Shown: positions 35,343-46,821 of the stretch, in pieces
How the letters are laid out: every line of letters begins with the position of its first letter
Numbering within the stretch: the stretch's first letter is position 1
NCBI GenBank assembly: GCA_031216125.1
Contig: CM062372.1
Coordinates: forward strand, 54,703,294-54,767,293
Origin: Dalbergia cochinchinensis
Lineage: Eukaryota > Streptophyta > Magnoliopsida > Fabales > Fabaceae
Length of the DNA: 64,000 nucleotides
Direction of reading: 5' to 3'
Translations under genes and position numbers: made by a program
Notes under the pieces: model-generated
Database searches by the model: none
Told to the model about the DNA's origin: nothing
Seen by the model: the letters and a program-made list of their open reading frames with translations, nothing else

Positions 35343-36230
35343 ATGTCAGTGCCAAAATTTGATGTTGAGAAGTTTGACGGTTCCAACAACTTCAGATTAT
35401 GGAAGCTAAAGCTACTTATTGCTAGATCAATAAGCTCTCGTAATGACACTGGAAGGCAAAGAAATATTGCCAGAGCCACTACCTAAAGAAAAGAAGGAGG
35501 AGATGATGGCCAAAGCATGGAGTACAATACAGTTAAGCCCTGCCAATAATGTTTTGTGAGAAATCATGGACGAAAAGATTTTGACTCACTATGGAAGGCT
35601 TTAGAAGAGAAATGTTCCTTAAAGACCTTCTCAAGCAAATTTTATCAATGGAAGCAATTGTACATATTCGAATATTTAGGAGAAAAACCAATGTGAGAAC
35701 ATATAGATGGCTTTAACCAGATGTTCTCTAGCGTTGGAGCAACTAGAAAAAAAGTATAAGATGTTGATCAGGCTATGATATTGTTGACTTCATCACCTTT
35801 GTCCTATGATTATTTCTGTGATACCATACTTTATGGTAGGTCTAACATCCTAGTGAAAAATGTCAAAGAATCACTAATGATAAAGGAGCATCAGAAGTTA
35901 GTATCGGAACCTAGTGCTAAAAATCCTATAGATGGGTTGTTTGTGACGAGAGGGCATAGTTAAGAAAAAGGATCGAGAAGCAAGAGCAAGATAAGATCAA
36001 AGTCCAAAAAGCTCAAATTTATGAAGTGCTTTCATAAGATCAAAGTCCAAAAAGCTCAAATTCATGAAGTGCTTTCATTATTACCAAACATGTCATATAA
36101 GAAGAAATTACCTAGAGAGAAAGGAGAAATTAGGAGATTCTGTCAACATAACAGTTGGAAGTTCTTGTGACAGTGATGCTAGTTTAGCCTTAACAGTATC
36201 CACTAGTGCCTCAGGAAATGAATAGATCCT
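35343..36230 (+). pseudogene. Copia-C gag and protease
   Basis: Gag starts 'MSVPKFDVEKFDGSNNFRLW' and soon breaks frame. 35775-35963 holds 'MILLTSSPLSYDYFCDTILYG'. A zinc knuckle 'KCFHYYQTCHIRRNY' sits near 36066-36115, with its second Cys and last Cys replaced by Tyr. A protease block 'ILDSGASFHITPN' is at 36225-36265. A 43-base tandem duplication (35991-36033 and 36034-36076) hits the segment just before the knuckle. Confidence 0.8.
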
Positions 36231-36589
36231 GGATTCAGGTGCATCTTTTCATATAACACCTAATTGAAGCTTTTAATTCCCTTTTTTTATAAAGATTATT
36301 AGGAGGAAAAATTTAGATTTTGTAGAAGAAAGAAAGGTGCGAATCAGATTGGATGACGGTACTGAAGGAACATTTCAAGCATGGCATGTCCCAAAACAGG
36401 GTAGGAACCTGATCTCATTGAGCATCCTAGATAATTAAGGGTACAATTTCTATATAAAGGGTGGTTTCTTAAAAGTGATCAAAGGCTCGATGGTATTGAT
36501 GAAAGGAAAACTGCAGGGCGGGATCTATCTATTGTTGGAAAGCACGGTCTATGGAACTACTAATGTTCTATCCTCTGAAAGAAGTGATG

Positions 36590-37440
36590 ATGCTACACGG
36601 TTGTAGCATATGAGACTTTATCATATGAGTGAGAAAGGAATGACCATACTTATCGACAAAGACCTATTGAAAAGCTTAAAGAATTGCAAACTTGGTTTTT
36701 GTGAAAATTGTGTATTTTGAAAGCAGAAATGAGTGACATTTGTTCTAATAAACACATTAGCAAAGGGATATTGGAGTATGTCTACTCGGATGTTTAGGGT
36801 CTAACCCATGTTAATTCCTTAGGTGAAGCTCGTTATTTTCTTACTCTAATAGATGATTATTCTAGAAATTTCTATATTTATTTCCTAAAGAAAAAAAGAA
36901 GAGGTGTTTAGTAAATTCATGCACTGGAAAGCCATGGTTCAGAAGCAAACCAGATGGTCAATTAAGAGACTGAGAATAGATAACGGCAGAAAATTTTAAT
37001 AAAGAATTTGTGGAGTTTTATAGTGGTATGGTGAGACACGATACTATACCTGGAACACCACAACAAAATGGAGTTGCAGAAGAGATAAAGAGAACACTTC
37101 GGGAGTGTGTAAGATGCATGTGAATCAACGATGCATTTACCAAATCATGTTGAGCTAAGGTTGTCAATATAGCTGTATACCTAGTAAATAGATCTCTATC
37201 AATGGTTATTGATTTGAAGATTCCACAAAAGGCATGGTCTGGTTAACCTATAAACTATTATGATTTGAAGATATTTGGTTACCCTAGTATGCCCATGTGA
37301 GTAATGGTAAACTTGAGGCAAGGGTAAGATGAAGCATGATTATAGAGTACGCTCAAGGGGTGAAAGGCTGCAAATTGTGGTGTATAGAAAAAGCAAGTTC
37401 AACCAAAATCGTTGTCAGTAGAGATGTTACTTTTTATGAA
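36590..37440 (+). pseudogene. Copia-C integrase
   Basis: 'MRLYHMSEKGMTIL'-like GAG-pre-integrase lies near 36610. 'FLTLIDDYSR' (first Asp region) is near 36838, then 'RLRIDNG'-like (second Asp) at 36970 and 'PGTPQQNGVAEEIKRTL' (catalytic Glu) near 37050-37100. Many stops and frameshifts are present. Confidence 0.8.
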
Positions 37441-37779
37441 GCAAAAATATTAAATTAAAAAAAAGAATCTAATTTAGATGAGGCATAAACAGATCATAGT
37501 GCTAAGAAGTAGGCGGAGGTAGAGATTGACTGTAGGAAAATGAAGCAACAAGAAGATTAGCCAAGTACTTCAAGTATTGTTGAATCTGAAGTAGAACAAC
37601 AAGATGAACCTGATGATGATGCTGGTGAAGAAACTAGAGAATCAAAACCATCCAGTATTGCTACTAGCAAAGAGAAGTGACAAATTTAAAAACCACAAAG
37701 ATATATAATTCTATTGCATGTGCACTTGACTCATCATATGCAAGTCCTATAGCCTTTGCATTGACTATGGTGGATGGTG

Positions 37780-38945
37780 CAATTGGAAATGAGCCATGTA
37801 CCTATCGTGATGCAATTAAGAACAAGGAGTCAAAGCAGTAGCTAATAGCAATAAATGAGGACATTGAGTCTCATTAGAAAAATCTCACATGGGAGCTTAT
37901 ACAACTTCCAAAGGGAAAAAGAACAATTAATTGAAAATGGGTCTACAAAAGGAAAAAAGGAATACCTGACATTGAACCTCTAAGGGTCAAGGTAAAACTA
38001 GTAGAAAAAGGGTTATACTCAAAAGGAAGGTGTTGACTTCAATGAAGTATTATCTCCTGTGGTGAAGCATAGCTCTATTAAAATCCTATTAGCTATTGTG
38101 CATACATTTGACTTGGAGTTGGAACAGCTTCATGTGAAGATGGTGTTCTCATATGGTGAGCTAGAGGAGTAGATCTACATTAGTCAACTGGAAGGGTTCA
38201 TAATTCCTGATAAGAAGGATTATGCTTTCCTATTGAAGAAGTCATTCTACGGCTTGAAGTAGTCTCTAAGGCAGTGGTACAAGGTTTGAAGCATTTATGA
38301 TTGGTACTGGATATAATAGAAACCAATATGATAATTACATTTACTCTTAGGAGCTTCTAGATGGTTTGTGGATTTATTTATTGTTGTATATAGATGATAA
38401 GCTAATTATTGCAGCTCGCAATAAGGTTGAAATTAGTATGTTGAAAACTCAATTGGGAAAAAAATTTGAGAAGAAAGACTTGGGTGTGGCAAGGAAGCCT
38501 CTTGGAATGGAGATTCATAGGGAGAGAAGTAGTGGCAAATAGTTCTCAAACAAAGCTACTTTATGAAAGAGCTAAAACACTTTAATATGGATCAATCCAA
38601 ATCGGTTAGCACTCGGTTAGCTGCACATGTCAAGCTATCTTCAAAGGAATGTCTGAGAATTGAGGAGAAGGTGGAACAAATGTCTCGTGTACCTTACTCT
38701 GGTGTAGTTGGGAATCTTATGTATGTTATGGTGTGCACTAGACCAAATCTTTCACATGCAGTAAGTGTTGTAAGTAGGTTTATGAGCAAATCTGGAAAGA
38801 CATATTGGGAAGCTTGGAAATGGATCATGCAATACTTGAGAGGTTCCACTAATGTTTGTTTGGTGTTTGAAAACCAAAAGAACCATGGAATTGTGGGCTA
38901 TATAGATTCTAATCACGCAGGCCATTTAGATAGATAAAAAGAGGC
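37780..38945 (+). pseudogene. Copia-C RT and first half of RNase H
   Basis: Broken frames give 'NEVLSPVVKHSSIKILLAIV', 'FLLKKSFYGLK' and a YRDD-like catalytic site in place of YVDD near 38390. Then the 38563-38937 frame has 'RVPYSGVVGNLMYVMVCTRP', 'YLRGSTNVCLVF' and 'GYIDSNHAGHLD'. The frame is cut exactly where the next conserved motif would start, by the CACTA-I terminus. Confidence 0.85.
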
Positions 38946-39479
38946 CACAATAAGAAAATTGCCATATACCCATAGCATTCTTTAGCTACACATATACAAA
39001 TTGTACGTATAGATAACATATAGCCATAAATATATAGTACCATCACTATAAGTTTCAAGGATAGATACTAATCTTGTGTTATTGGATATCTATACCTATA
39101 CTTATATTTTGTTGTCATTATAAATTTTTTTTACGATGGGTATAGATAGCATATACCCATATTCATAATTGGTCATCACTATAAAATTTTTCTTTTTATC
39201 ATGGGTATAGAGAATATATATCCACACTCATATTTTAGTGTCACTATAAAACTTTTTTACTGTAGGTATAGAAGATTTATACCCATACTAATTCTATTAT
39301 CACTATAGTTTTTTTTTAAAAAAATTTTATCAACAATTTTTTTTCTTTTGGTAATTAGCCCCAATCTGAAACTCTTAAAATTTTATTTTATTTTCCCCCT
39401 TCTAAACCTTGCTTGCAGCCCCCAAAATTGAATATAGCCCCAGATAACAGTTGAAACTCTAACTCTACTCTTCCTCTTC

Positions 39480-39960
39480 ACTTCTAGCTCATCCACCATC
39501 ACCGCCACAATATCCCCATCAAGCTTCGAAGCTCGTGCCTCTGCCTTGCGTCGCGGTTTCAGCTTCTGCTTTGCATCACAGAGACCTTCTTTGTCGCGGT
39601 TCACTTCTGCTTTGCGTGACCTCTACCACGCCGTTGCTTGTTAGTCCGTCGTGCCACTCTTCACTGGTCTGCCATGACTCCGCTTCGCCAAGCTGTCGCC
39701 CCGCCAAGCCCCTGCTTCGTTGCTCCGCGATGACTCTGATCCCTCAAGCTCGCACTTCCTCTTCTACCGGTCCTGCGCCTTCTCTGCCGCTCCTGTGCTC
39801 CTTTCTGTGTGCTCTCACTCCGATCTCGTGCTTTGCTCCGTGCTCCGTGCTCCGTGCTCCCGCGCTGTGCTCTTGGTCGCTTTACTCGCGACACCACGGA
39901 TCTGAGAGGGACGCCTATGCGCTGCTCACTACTATGGTTGGCAGGTTGGGTAATTTGAGC
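39480..39960. other. GC-rich block in CACTA-I
   Basis: This C/T-rich, GC-rich island in AT-rich surroundings is open on both strands (160 residues plus, 102 minus) with Ser/Leu/Cys/Arg-biased composition. It could be a first exon or leader of a captured gene or of the element itself. The composition suggests the frames are chance. Intron-like T-rich sequence follows to about 41100. Confidence 0.3.
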
Positions 39961-41237
39961 TTCTCTCATGGAAAAAAAAAATCTTGGTTACCAAATGAAT
40001 TTTACTGGCTAGAATAAATAGAAGAAGATAGAAGGAATTAGACAAATAAGAAAATTATGTTAAAGTAAATCAATATTCTTCATGGTTTGTTTAATTATTT
40101 GGTTCTTTTGGTTATTTTTGGCTCTGTTCTTATGAAGTTTGGTTAGGGAATTTGTTGTTTGTCAAATGGTTTGAGCTGACATTTGGATTCTGTTTTTGAT
40201 TCACATTGTTGTGGGGATGGGTTTTGATTTGACGATGTTTGGGATTGAAAAGGTTACTAATGGTAGTGTTAGGGTTGTTGGGATGTTTTCTCTGTTGTCC
40301 TTTTTTTGGGGCTTTCATTTGTAATGTGGTATAATGTTTTGATTCTTACAGAGTTAACTTTTATAGTCTGAATTAATTGCTTTTTATTTATACTATGTTG
40401 TTTTCAATGATTAATGGAAATTTTGCTGCTTCCTTTGGATTTCTACAATGATTTGGTGTAGAGTATATGTATGTTAATAAGGTTCAGGCAAGATGTATAT
40501 GACATCCAATCGATAGCATATTTTGAGTTTCAAATTTGAGTGATGGAGCATAGAAGTACATTTCTTTCCTTTGGTTTCTCTCATATCTGGTTTCTATGGT
40601 TTTTCTATGTAATGAATGTTAGCAAATACTCCCTCTTGCCTATTGACACACAGGTATATATGTTCTCATTTCTCAATAGAGGACACCAACCATGTGTTTT
40701 TCAATTATCTCTATGATTTAGCTATTCTCTGTGGATTGAGAATAGATCTCTTGTGGATTACTCAATGAACTTGTGTTTGATAGTTATTCAGTATTTATGT
40801 TTTTACTAAACTTGATTGGGATTTGTTTTGTACCAAAAGAAGCTTAGATTCATTGAGTATATATTTGCAAAAAGATGTTGCTAAGAAGGTATTTCTAGTT
40901 TTTTTCTTTTTTTTTCCCCTTCTGATTCATTGGTCTTGGTACATATTTTCATTTTAGAGATGGATTTTATTTTATGATTTATAGGCTCACGGGAAGTATA
41001 GTTCTAACAGCTTTATCAGTACCTGATAGTTTCCAGTGGCTTATTTTATAGATTCTTTAAATTGTTAATGAGTGCAAGCAATGGAAGCTGTTATTTGCAT
41101 TATAAAACAAATAACAGCCTTATTCAAGGTGCAGGTTGAAGAGGAGAAGGGTGGAATCAAGGTTAGTCTTATCTTATCCAGAGGCTTATTGGTAGTCTAT
41201 AACAAATTATCTAACAAGTAAATGATGAATCTTTTTA

Positions 41238-41462
41238 TTGTTATCAATAATGGCGTTTATTGTGGCTGCATATATACTGATTCCTTCTTCAAAACAAATA
41301 TTTTTGATGTATGTTGTTAGTGATGTTTCTGCTTTCCCTCCAAAATTGTTCAATGAGTTGAGAAGAGCTAAACTTGTTGATCATGCTTATAAATCAGTTG
41401 AGCAGGTTATGAAGATGAGCAGCTTTGCTAAATATGTCAAACTCTTCAAATTTTGCATATAA
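41238..41462 (+). pseudogene. Unrecognised exon-like open segment in CACTA-I
   Basis: Its second half reads VSDVSAFPPKLFNELRRAKL and then VDHAYKSVEQVMKMSSFAKY, with the composition of a real helical protein. The first half looks like read-through of intron. I could not assign a family. Position and surroundings suggest a captured host exon. Confidence 0.35.
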
Positions 41463-41846
41463 CATATCTATTATCATGCTTGCATGCCCACTTGATCATG
41501 AAATCATGAAGTGGTTTTTGAAGCTACTTTGTAGATATATACTTAAGTTTAATTTTTAGCTCTGACTTAAAATCGATTTCTTTTCTCAAGATTCATGCTA
41601 CCCTGTCGTGTTTGTCATTTAGTGACAAATTGTATGTAGGCCATTAGGACTATTTCTTTTGCTATGGGTTTGTTTCATTTTCAACTTTGTTGAACTTCTG
41701 TACATGTTTTTATATTTTCTATCAGGTTACAATTTTTTTCTCATAGATCAATTCGATTTTTTTTCTTTGACTTGAACTAATCCTATACTAATTATTATTT
41801 ATATGAGCTCATTTTTTGCCATGGCTCTTATCAAATGCTTTGGTGT

Positions 41847-41999
41847 TGTTAGAATCTGTAAATTATCTATAATTAGGGAAAATATATCTTTGTAATTATT
41901 GTGTATTTATTATACATTGTCTATATATATTTTCTCTGTTGTGTAGTTTAGACACATGGATTCATTCTATGATTTTCTCTCTTTCTCTGCTTCTCAACA
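41847..41999 (+). repeat. Copia-D 5' LTR
   Basis: 153 bp, TGTTAGAATCTG...TTCTCAACA. A TATATATATTTTCTC element near 41920 may be its core promoter. The primer site TGGTATCCAGAGCC follows at 42000. Confidence 0.95.
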
Positions 42000-42013
42000 T
42001 GGTATCCAGAGCC
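42000..42013 (+). other. Copia-D primer-binding site
   Basis: TGGTATCCAGAGCC abuts the LTR. It is the initiator-Met tRNA complement with one extra base. Confidence 0.85.
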
Positions 42014-42453
42014 TAGAAAGAAAGAAAACCCTAGTCCGTGCCGTCAGAAGGGCCCATTGCCCTCTGGAGAAAATTTTTTTCGGCCAAACCGCGTTTCCCT
42101 TCCGGTTTGCCCGTTTTTCCTCTCCGCCGTGGCCCTTTTCCGGGCTTAATAGCTGCTCACCGCCACTGTTTCCCGCCGCCGGCCGCTTTTCCGGCGACGT
42201 TTTCCGCCGGCGACCTCACCGCCAGCCTCGCCTCACCGTGCGCGGCCCACCCCCAGAAACCGCGGCTCCATTCCAGTCCTCACGCACCCCCACGAGCGGC
42301 CTCTCCCATCTGCGGTGTTTTCCGCCGCCGCGCCTTCTGCGTCTGCCTCATGCCGCTCTCCTCTTTCCGGATCTGTCCTTGGCTTCGCGATCTGTGCTCT
42401 TCGACGACGTGACTTTTTTGTAATTCCCATTCTGCCCCTGCCTCCTTGTACCC

Positions 42454-42828
42454 ATGGCTGGCAACTCTTCCTTTGATGATAAGGGTGTTCCGAAAGCTGA
42501 CCCTCCCACTTTCACTAGTTATGTCAGTGTGGCTCTTTCCACTGATAAACTTGATGGCAATAACTATGATACTTGGGCATCCGACATCAAACTTTGGTTG
42601 GCAGGGCAGGACTATGTTGACCACCTCACCACAAAGGCTGTAGACATCCCGGTGGATAGACGCCCCCGCTGGGTTAAGATTAATGCCCAGCTGTGTAGCA
42701 TTCTCAAGTCCACCATTGCTCCTTCCATCAAACAAATCTTTCGGGCCCATGTCACTTGTGAATCTGTTTGGACACAGGCAAAGACCCTATTCACCAATGA
42801 CACTCAACGTCTATATCATGTTTGTTAG
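42454..42828 (+). pseudogene. Copia-D gag, N-terminal part
   Basis: The 124 residues from MAGNSSFDDKG include VALSTDKLDGNNYDTWASDI and IKLWLAGQDYVDHL, the N-terminal domain of plant copia gag. It stops at an in-frame TAG (42826-42828), after which the same frame continues as gag for 679 more codons. The leader 42014-42453 is GC-rich and free of domains; overlapping frames there are ignored. Confidence 0.85.
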
Positions 42829-44874
42829 GATCTCATGGGCATCATTGCACCTCACCAGCTTGATGGTTCTATGTCCTCCTATTTGGGTAAGATTCACGGT
42901 GCACTCCATGACTTCAATGAACTCTTGCCCCCTGCTGATACCCCGGCGAATGAGTTGGAGCAACGTAGCTCTTTCTTTACGCTCTTGGTCCTTTATGGCT
43001 TACCTTCGGAGTATTCTGCTACTCGTGATCAGCTTCTGGGATCCCCGACTGTGCCTACTCTCTCCATGGTGTCTGCCTCTCTCCTTCGGGTTCCCGCCAA
43101 ACCACCGGCTGAGTTGCCCCTTCCTCCGGCCTCCATTGATACCTCTGCACTCGTCACTCAGGGTACCAGTCGTGGTCGTTCTCGGAAGCCCCGACCTAAG
43201 TGTGACCATTGTCATAAGCCAGGCCACACCATTGATCGTTGTTACTCTTTGCATCCTCATCTGCGCCCTACTGTTAATGTTGCTCAGGCCGGTGTTCCTG
43301 CTCCCCTGGACTCCCCTGTTCCACATCCACCGTCTCCAGCTGACTATGCTGATTTCCTGAAGTGGTTTGAGCAACGTCAGAACTCTAGTTCCACTGCTTC
43401 TGTTGCACACTCTGGTAATTCTTTTGCTTGTCTCTCTCAGTCGGCCTCTTTGGGTCCTTGGGTTCTTGATTCCGCCGCCACTGATCATATCTCCGGTAAT
43501 AAAGCTTTATTTTCTACTCTCTCTACTTCTGGATATTTACCTACTGTCACTTTGGCCAACGGTTCTCACACACAGTCTCACGGGGTGGGCACTGCCCATC
43601 CCCTTCCTTCTATGTCAGTTGATTCTGTCCTTTATGTTCCTGGTTCTCCATTCAACCTACTCTCTATTTATCGGTTAACTAAAGCCCTTAACTGTATCAT
43701 TTCATTCACTGAAGATTCTGTTTACTTGCAGGACCGGAGCACGGGACGGATGATTGGCACCGGATGTGAATCTCGTGGCCTCTATTGGCTCCGCTCCCCG
43801 TCAAGTGTTTGCTCCCTCACCACTGATCCTCTCACCCTCCATGCCCAATTAGGTCATCCCAGCCTTGCTAACTTGCAACGCATGGTGCCTAGCTTGACCA
43901 AACTTTCCAGTTTGCCTTGTGAGTCGTGTCAACTTGGGAAACACACGCGGAGTCATTTTCCAGATAGTGTTAGTAGTCGAGCTGCGTCTCCGTTTGCTTT
44001 AGTTCATTCAGATATTTGGGGTCCTAGTCGCACAGTGTCTAGTTTAGGATATCGTTATTTTGTTACGTTTATTGATGACTATTCTCGTTGTACGTGGTTA
44101 TTTTTATTGAAACACAGGTCTGAATTGTTTTCTGTTTTCACTACATTTTATCAAGAAATAAAAACTCATTTTGGTGTTCCTATTCGCACTTTACGTAGTG
44201 ATAATGCCAAAGAATATTTGTCTCATGATTTTCAAAAAATTTTAGCTTCTCATGGAATTCTTCACCAAACATCCTGTGCTCATACACCTCAACAGAATGG
44301 GGTTGCTGAGCGCAAGAATCGTCATCTCATTGAAACCACACGTACTCTTCTCTTGCATCATCATGTACCTTTTCGTTTTTGGGGCGATGCCGTTTTAACT
44401 GCATGTTATTTAATTAATCGCATGCCCTCTTCTGTTTTGGGCCATCAAGTTCCCCATTCCATCCTATTTCCTCATGACACCTTGCATTCCCTTCCCCCAC
44501 ACGTTTTTGGGTCCACTTGCTTTGTTCACAACTTAACCCCTGGTCTTGACAAACTTTCTGCATGTTCACTTAAATGTGTTTTTCTTGGTTACACTCGGTC
44601 TCAAAAGGGTTTTCGGTGTTTTTCTCCTACTCTGCGTCGTTATCTTGTCTCCACGGATGTTACCTTTTTTGACACTATTCCCTTTTTTGAGCCATCTAAC
44701 CATTCCACCTCTTCTGCTTCTGAGGAGTTCCCCCTTCCTGTGCTCCCCGTGCCTTTATCACCCTTTTTGCCTACGCCTCCACCTACACCCTGCCCCCTTC
44801 AGGTCTACCATCGTCGCGCCCGTCCACTAGCCGAGCCTATCCTACCTCTGACACCCGTTGCACCTAACCAGTAG
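42829..44874 (+). pseudogene. Copia-D gag C-terminus, protease and integrase
   Basis: Residue numbers count from the ATG at 42835. Gag runs to a CCHC zinc knuckle CDHCHKPGHTIDRC (123-136). The protease active site is WVLDSAATDHISGN (catalytic Asp 212; Ala replaces the usual Gly). Integrase has LHAQLGHPS plus CESCQLGKH as the zinc-binding HHCC, then Asp 393 (SDIWGP), Asp 456 (RSDNAKEY) and Glu 492 (NGVAERKN). That gives exactly 35 residues between the last Asp and Glu. A Pro-rich linker ends at the TAG at 44872-44874. Confidence 0.95.
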
Positions 44875-46287
44875 CCGCTGCTTGCTCCTGCTCCTCCCTC
44901 CGAGCCTGTCTTGGCTGATGAGGACTCTCTTCCGGTGCCTGATCCTCCGTCGCCTTCGGTCCTGCCGGTTGCACCTGATCTTCCCGTCGCCCTTCGTAAA
45001 GGTATTCGTTCCACTCGTAACCCATCTCCTCACTATACTGCCTTGAGTTATCACCGTCTATCTTCTCTACATTATGCTTGTCTGTCTTCTTTGTCCTCTG
45101 TGTCTATTCCTAAGACTACAGGTGAGGCCCTCTCCCATCCTGGGTGGAGACAGGCTATGATTACTGAGATGTGTGCACTTCAGGACAGTGGTACTTGGGA
45201 ATTGGTGACTCTTCCTCTGGGTAAATCTGTGGTTGGTTGTCGGTGGATTTTTACAGTTAAGGTGGGGCCTGATGGCCAAATTGATCGTCTTAAGGCCTGT
45301 CTTGTAGCCAAAGGATACACTCAGATCTTTGGTTTGGATTATGGTGATACATTCTCCCCTGTTGCCAAGATGGCTTCTGTTCGTCTGTTTCTCTCTATGG
45401 CTGCTATGCGTCGTTGGCCTCTTCATCAGTTGGATATTAAGAATGCCTTTCTTCATAGTGATCTTGCGGAAGAGGTTTATATGGAGCAACCTCCTGGATT
45501 TGTTGCTCAGGGGGAGTCTTCTGGTCGTGTTTGTCGTCTTCGCAAGTCATTGTATGGTCTTAAGCAGTCTCCTCGGGCTTGGTTTGGAAGATTCTCCAGT
45601 GTGGTTCAGCAATTTGGTATGACTCGGAGTGAAGCTGACCACTCTGTGTTTGATCATCATACTCAGAGAGGTTGCATCTACCTAGTTGTGTATGTTGATG
45701 ATATTGTCATTACAAGGAGCGACACTCAGGGTATAACACAGATCAAACAACACCTATGCAAGCATTTCCAGATCAAGGACCTTGGTAAACTCAGATACTT
45801 CCTTGGTATTGAAGTAACACAGTCCAAAGATGGCATAGTTCTCTCTCAGAGAAAATATGCTGTTGACATTCTAGAAGAAACATGTTTACTTGCTGCAAAA
45901 TCCGTTGATACTCCTATGGATCCTAATGTCAAGCTCCTACCAAATCAGGGGGAGCCACTATTTGACCCTGGGAGATATAGACGATTGGTTGGGAAGTTGA
46001 ACTATCTCACAGTTACTCGTCCAGACATTTCGTTTGCAGTCAGTGTGGTTAGTCAATTCCTAAACTCACCATGTGAAGCACCTTTGGGATCTTTGTCATC
46101 ACGTATTTTGAAGTATGTCAAAGGAGCACCTGGCAAGGGCCTTATTTATGAAGGCAAGGGGCATATGGATATAGTTGGGTATACGATGCAGTTAAGGGAT
46201 CCCCTTCTGATAGGCGTTCCACTTCTGGATATTGTATACTTATTGGAGGCAATCTCATATCCTGGAAGAGTAAGAACCAAACTGTAG
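44875..46287 (+). pseudogene. Copia-D reverse transcriptase
   Basis: It is in the same frame as the preceding segment, separated only by the TAG. Counting from 44911, it has HPGWRQAMITEMCALQDSGT, 'VAKGYTQIFGLDYGDTFSPV', LHQLDIKNAFLHSDLAEEVY, 'KSLYGLKQSPRAWFGRF' and the catalytic YVDD at 261-264. It then reads through 'YRRLVGKLNYLTVTRPDISF' to GHMDIVGYT. There, near 46180, a short deletion shifts the frame and the last 27 residues are spurious. Confidence 0.95.
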
Positions 46288-46303
46288 TGGCGTGGTCTAG
46301 TCT

Positions 46304-46645
46304 TTGAGGCGATGCAGTGCAATGGCCTCAACTACATGTGAGCTTATCTGGCTTAAGCAACTCCTCAAAGAACTTCAATTTGGGGAAACTAAGCACATGA
46401 CACTTGTTTGTGACAATCAAGCCGCTTTACACATTGCCTCAAATCCAGTTTTTCATGAAAGGACCAAACACATTGAAGTTGATTGTCACTTTATCAGAGA
46501 GAATATTCTATCTAGAGACATCACCACAAGCTTCGTCAATTCAAATGACCAACTGGCCGATGTTCTCACCAAATCATTGAGAGGCCCCGGAATAAGTTAC
46601 CTATGTAACAAGCTAGGTGCATATGATCTATATGCCCCAGCTTGA
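46304..46645 (+). pseudogene. Copia-D RNase H C-terminus
   Basis: In a different frame from RT, 113 residues include MASTTCELIWLKQLLKELQF, CDNQAALHIASNPVFHERTK, 'HIEVDCHFIRENI' and 'NDQLADVLTKSL', ending with the stop just before the purine tract. The bases between 46180 and 46310 encode the missing RNase H part in shifting frames. Confidence 0.9.
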
Positions 46646-46652
46646 GGGGGAG
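46641..46652 (+). other. Copia-D polypurine tract
   Basis: CTTGAGGGGGAG immediately before the 3' LTR, the usual site of plus-strand priming. Confidence 0.9.
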
Positions 46653-46816
46653 TGTTAGAATCTGTAAATTATCTATAAATTATCTATAATTAGGGAAAAT
46701 ATATCTTTGTAATTATTGTGTATTTATTACAGATTGTCTATATATATTTTCTCCATTGTGTAGTTCAGACACACGGATTCATTCTATGATTTTCTTTCTT
46801 TCTCTGCTTCTCAACA
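46653..46816 (+). repeat. Copia-D 3' LTR
   Basis: 164 bp. Same ends as the 5' LTR, with an extra 11-base 'tctataaatta'-type duplication near its start. Confidence 0.95.
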
Positions 46817-46821
46817 GGTGT

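Larger units (their letters stand above)
41847..46816 (+). mobile_element. Copia-D, near-complete Ty1/copia element
   Basis: The 4,970 bp element has two LTRs, a primer site, a purine tract and a perfect 5 bp duplication GGTGT (41842-41846 and 46817-46821). Gag-pol is nearly continuous: two in-frame TAG codons and a short frameshifted region before RNase H are the main lesions. It lies wholly inside CACTA-I and is the youngest layer of the nest. LTRs differ by about 7 substitutions in 153 aligned bases plus an 11-base insertion in the 3' copy (hand count). Confidence 0.95.

Noticed and set aside
39535..40017. 160-residue Ser/Leu/Cys-rich frame in CACTA-I
   Set aside because: The opposite strand is also open over the same bases. 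Composition follows the C/T-rich DNA and no domain is seen.
42835..45489. Many long frames on both strands within Copia-D
   Set aside because: All lie across the gag-pol frame. Their hydrophobic or Arg-rich composition is what C/T-rich coding sequence gives in other phases.
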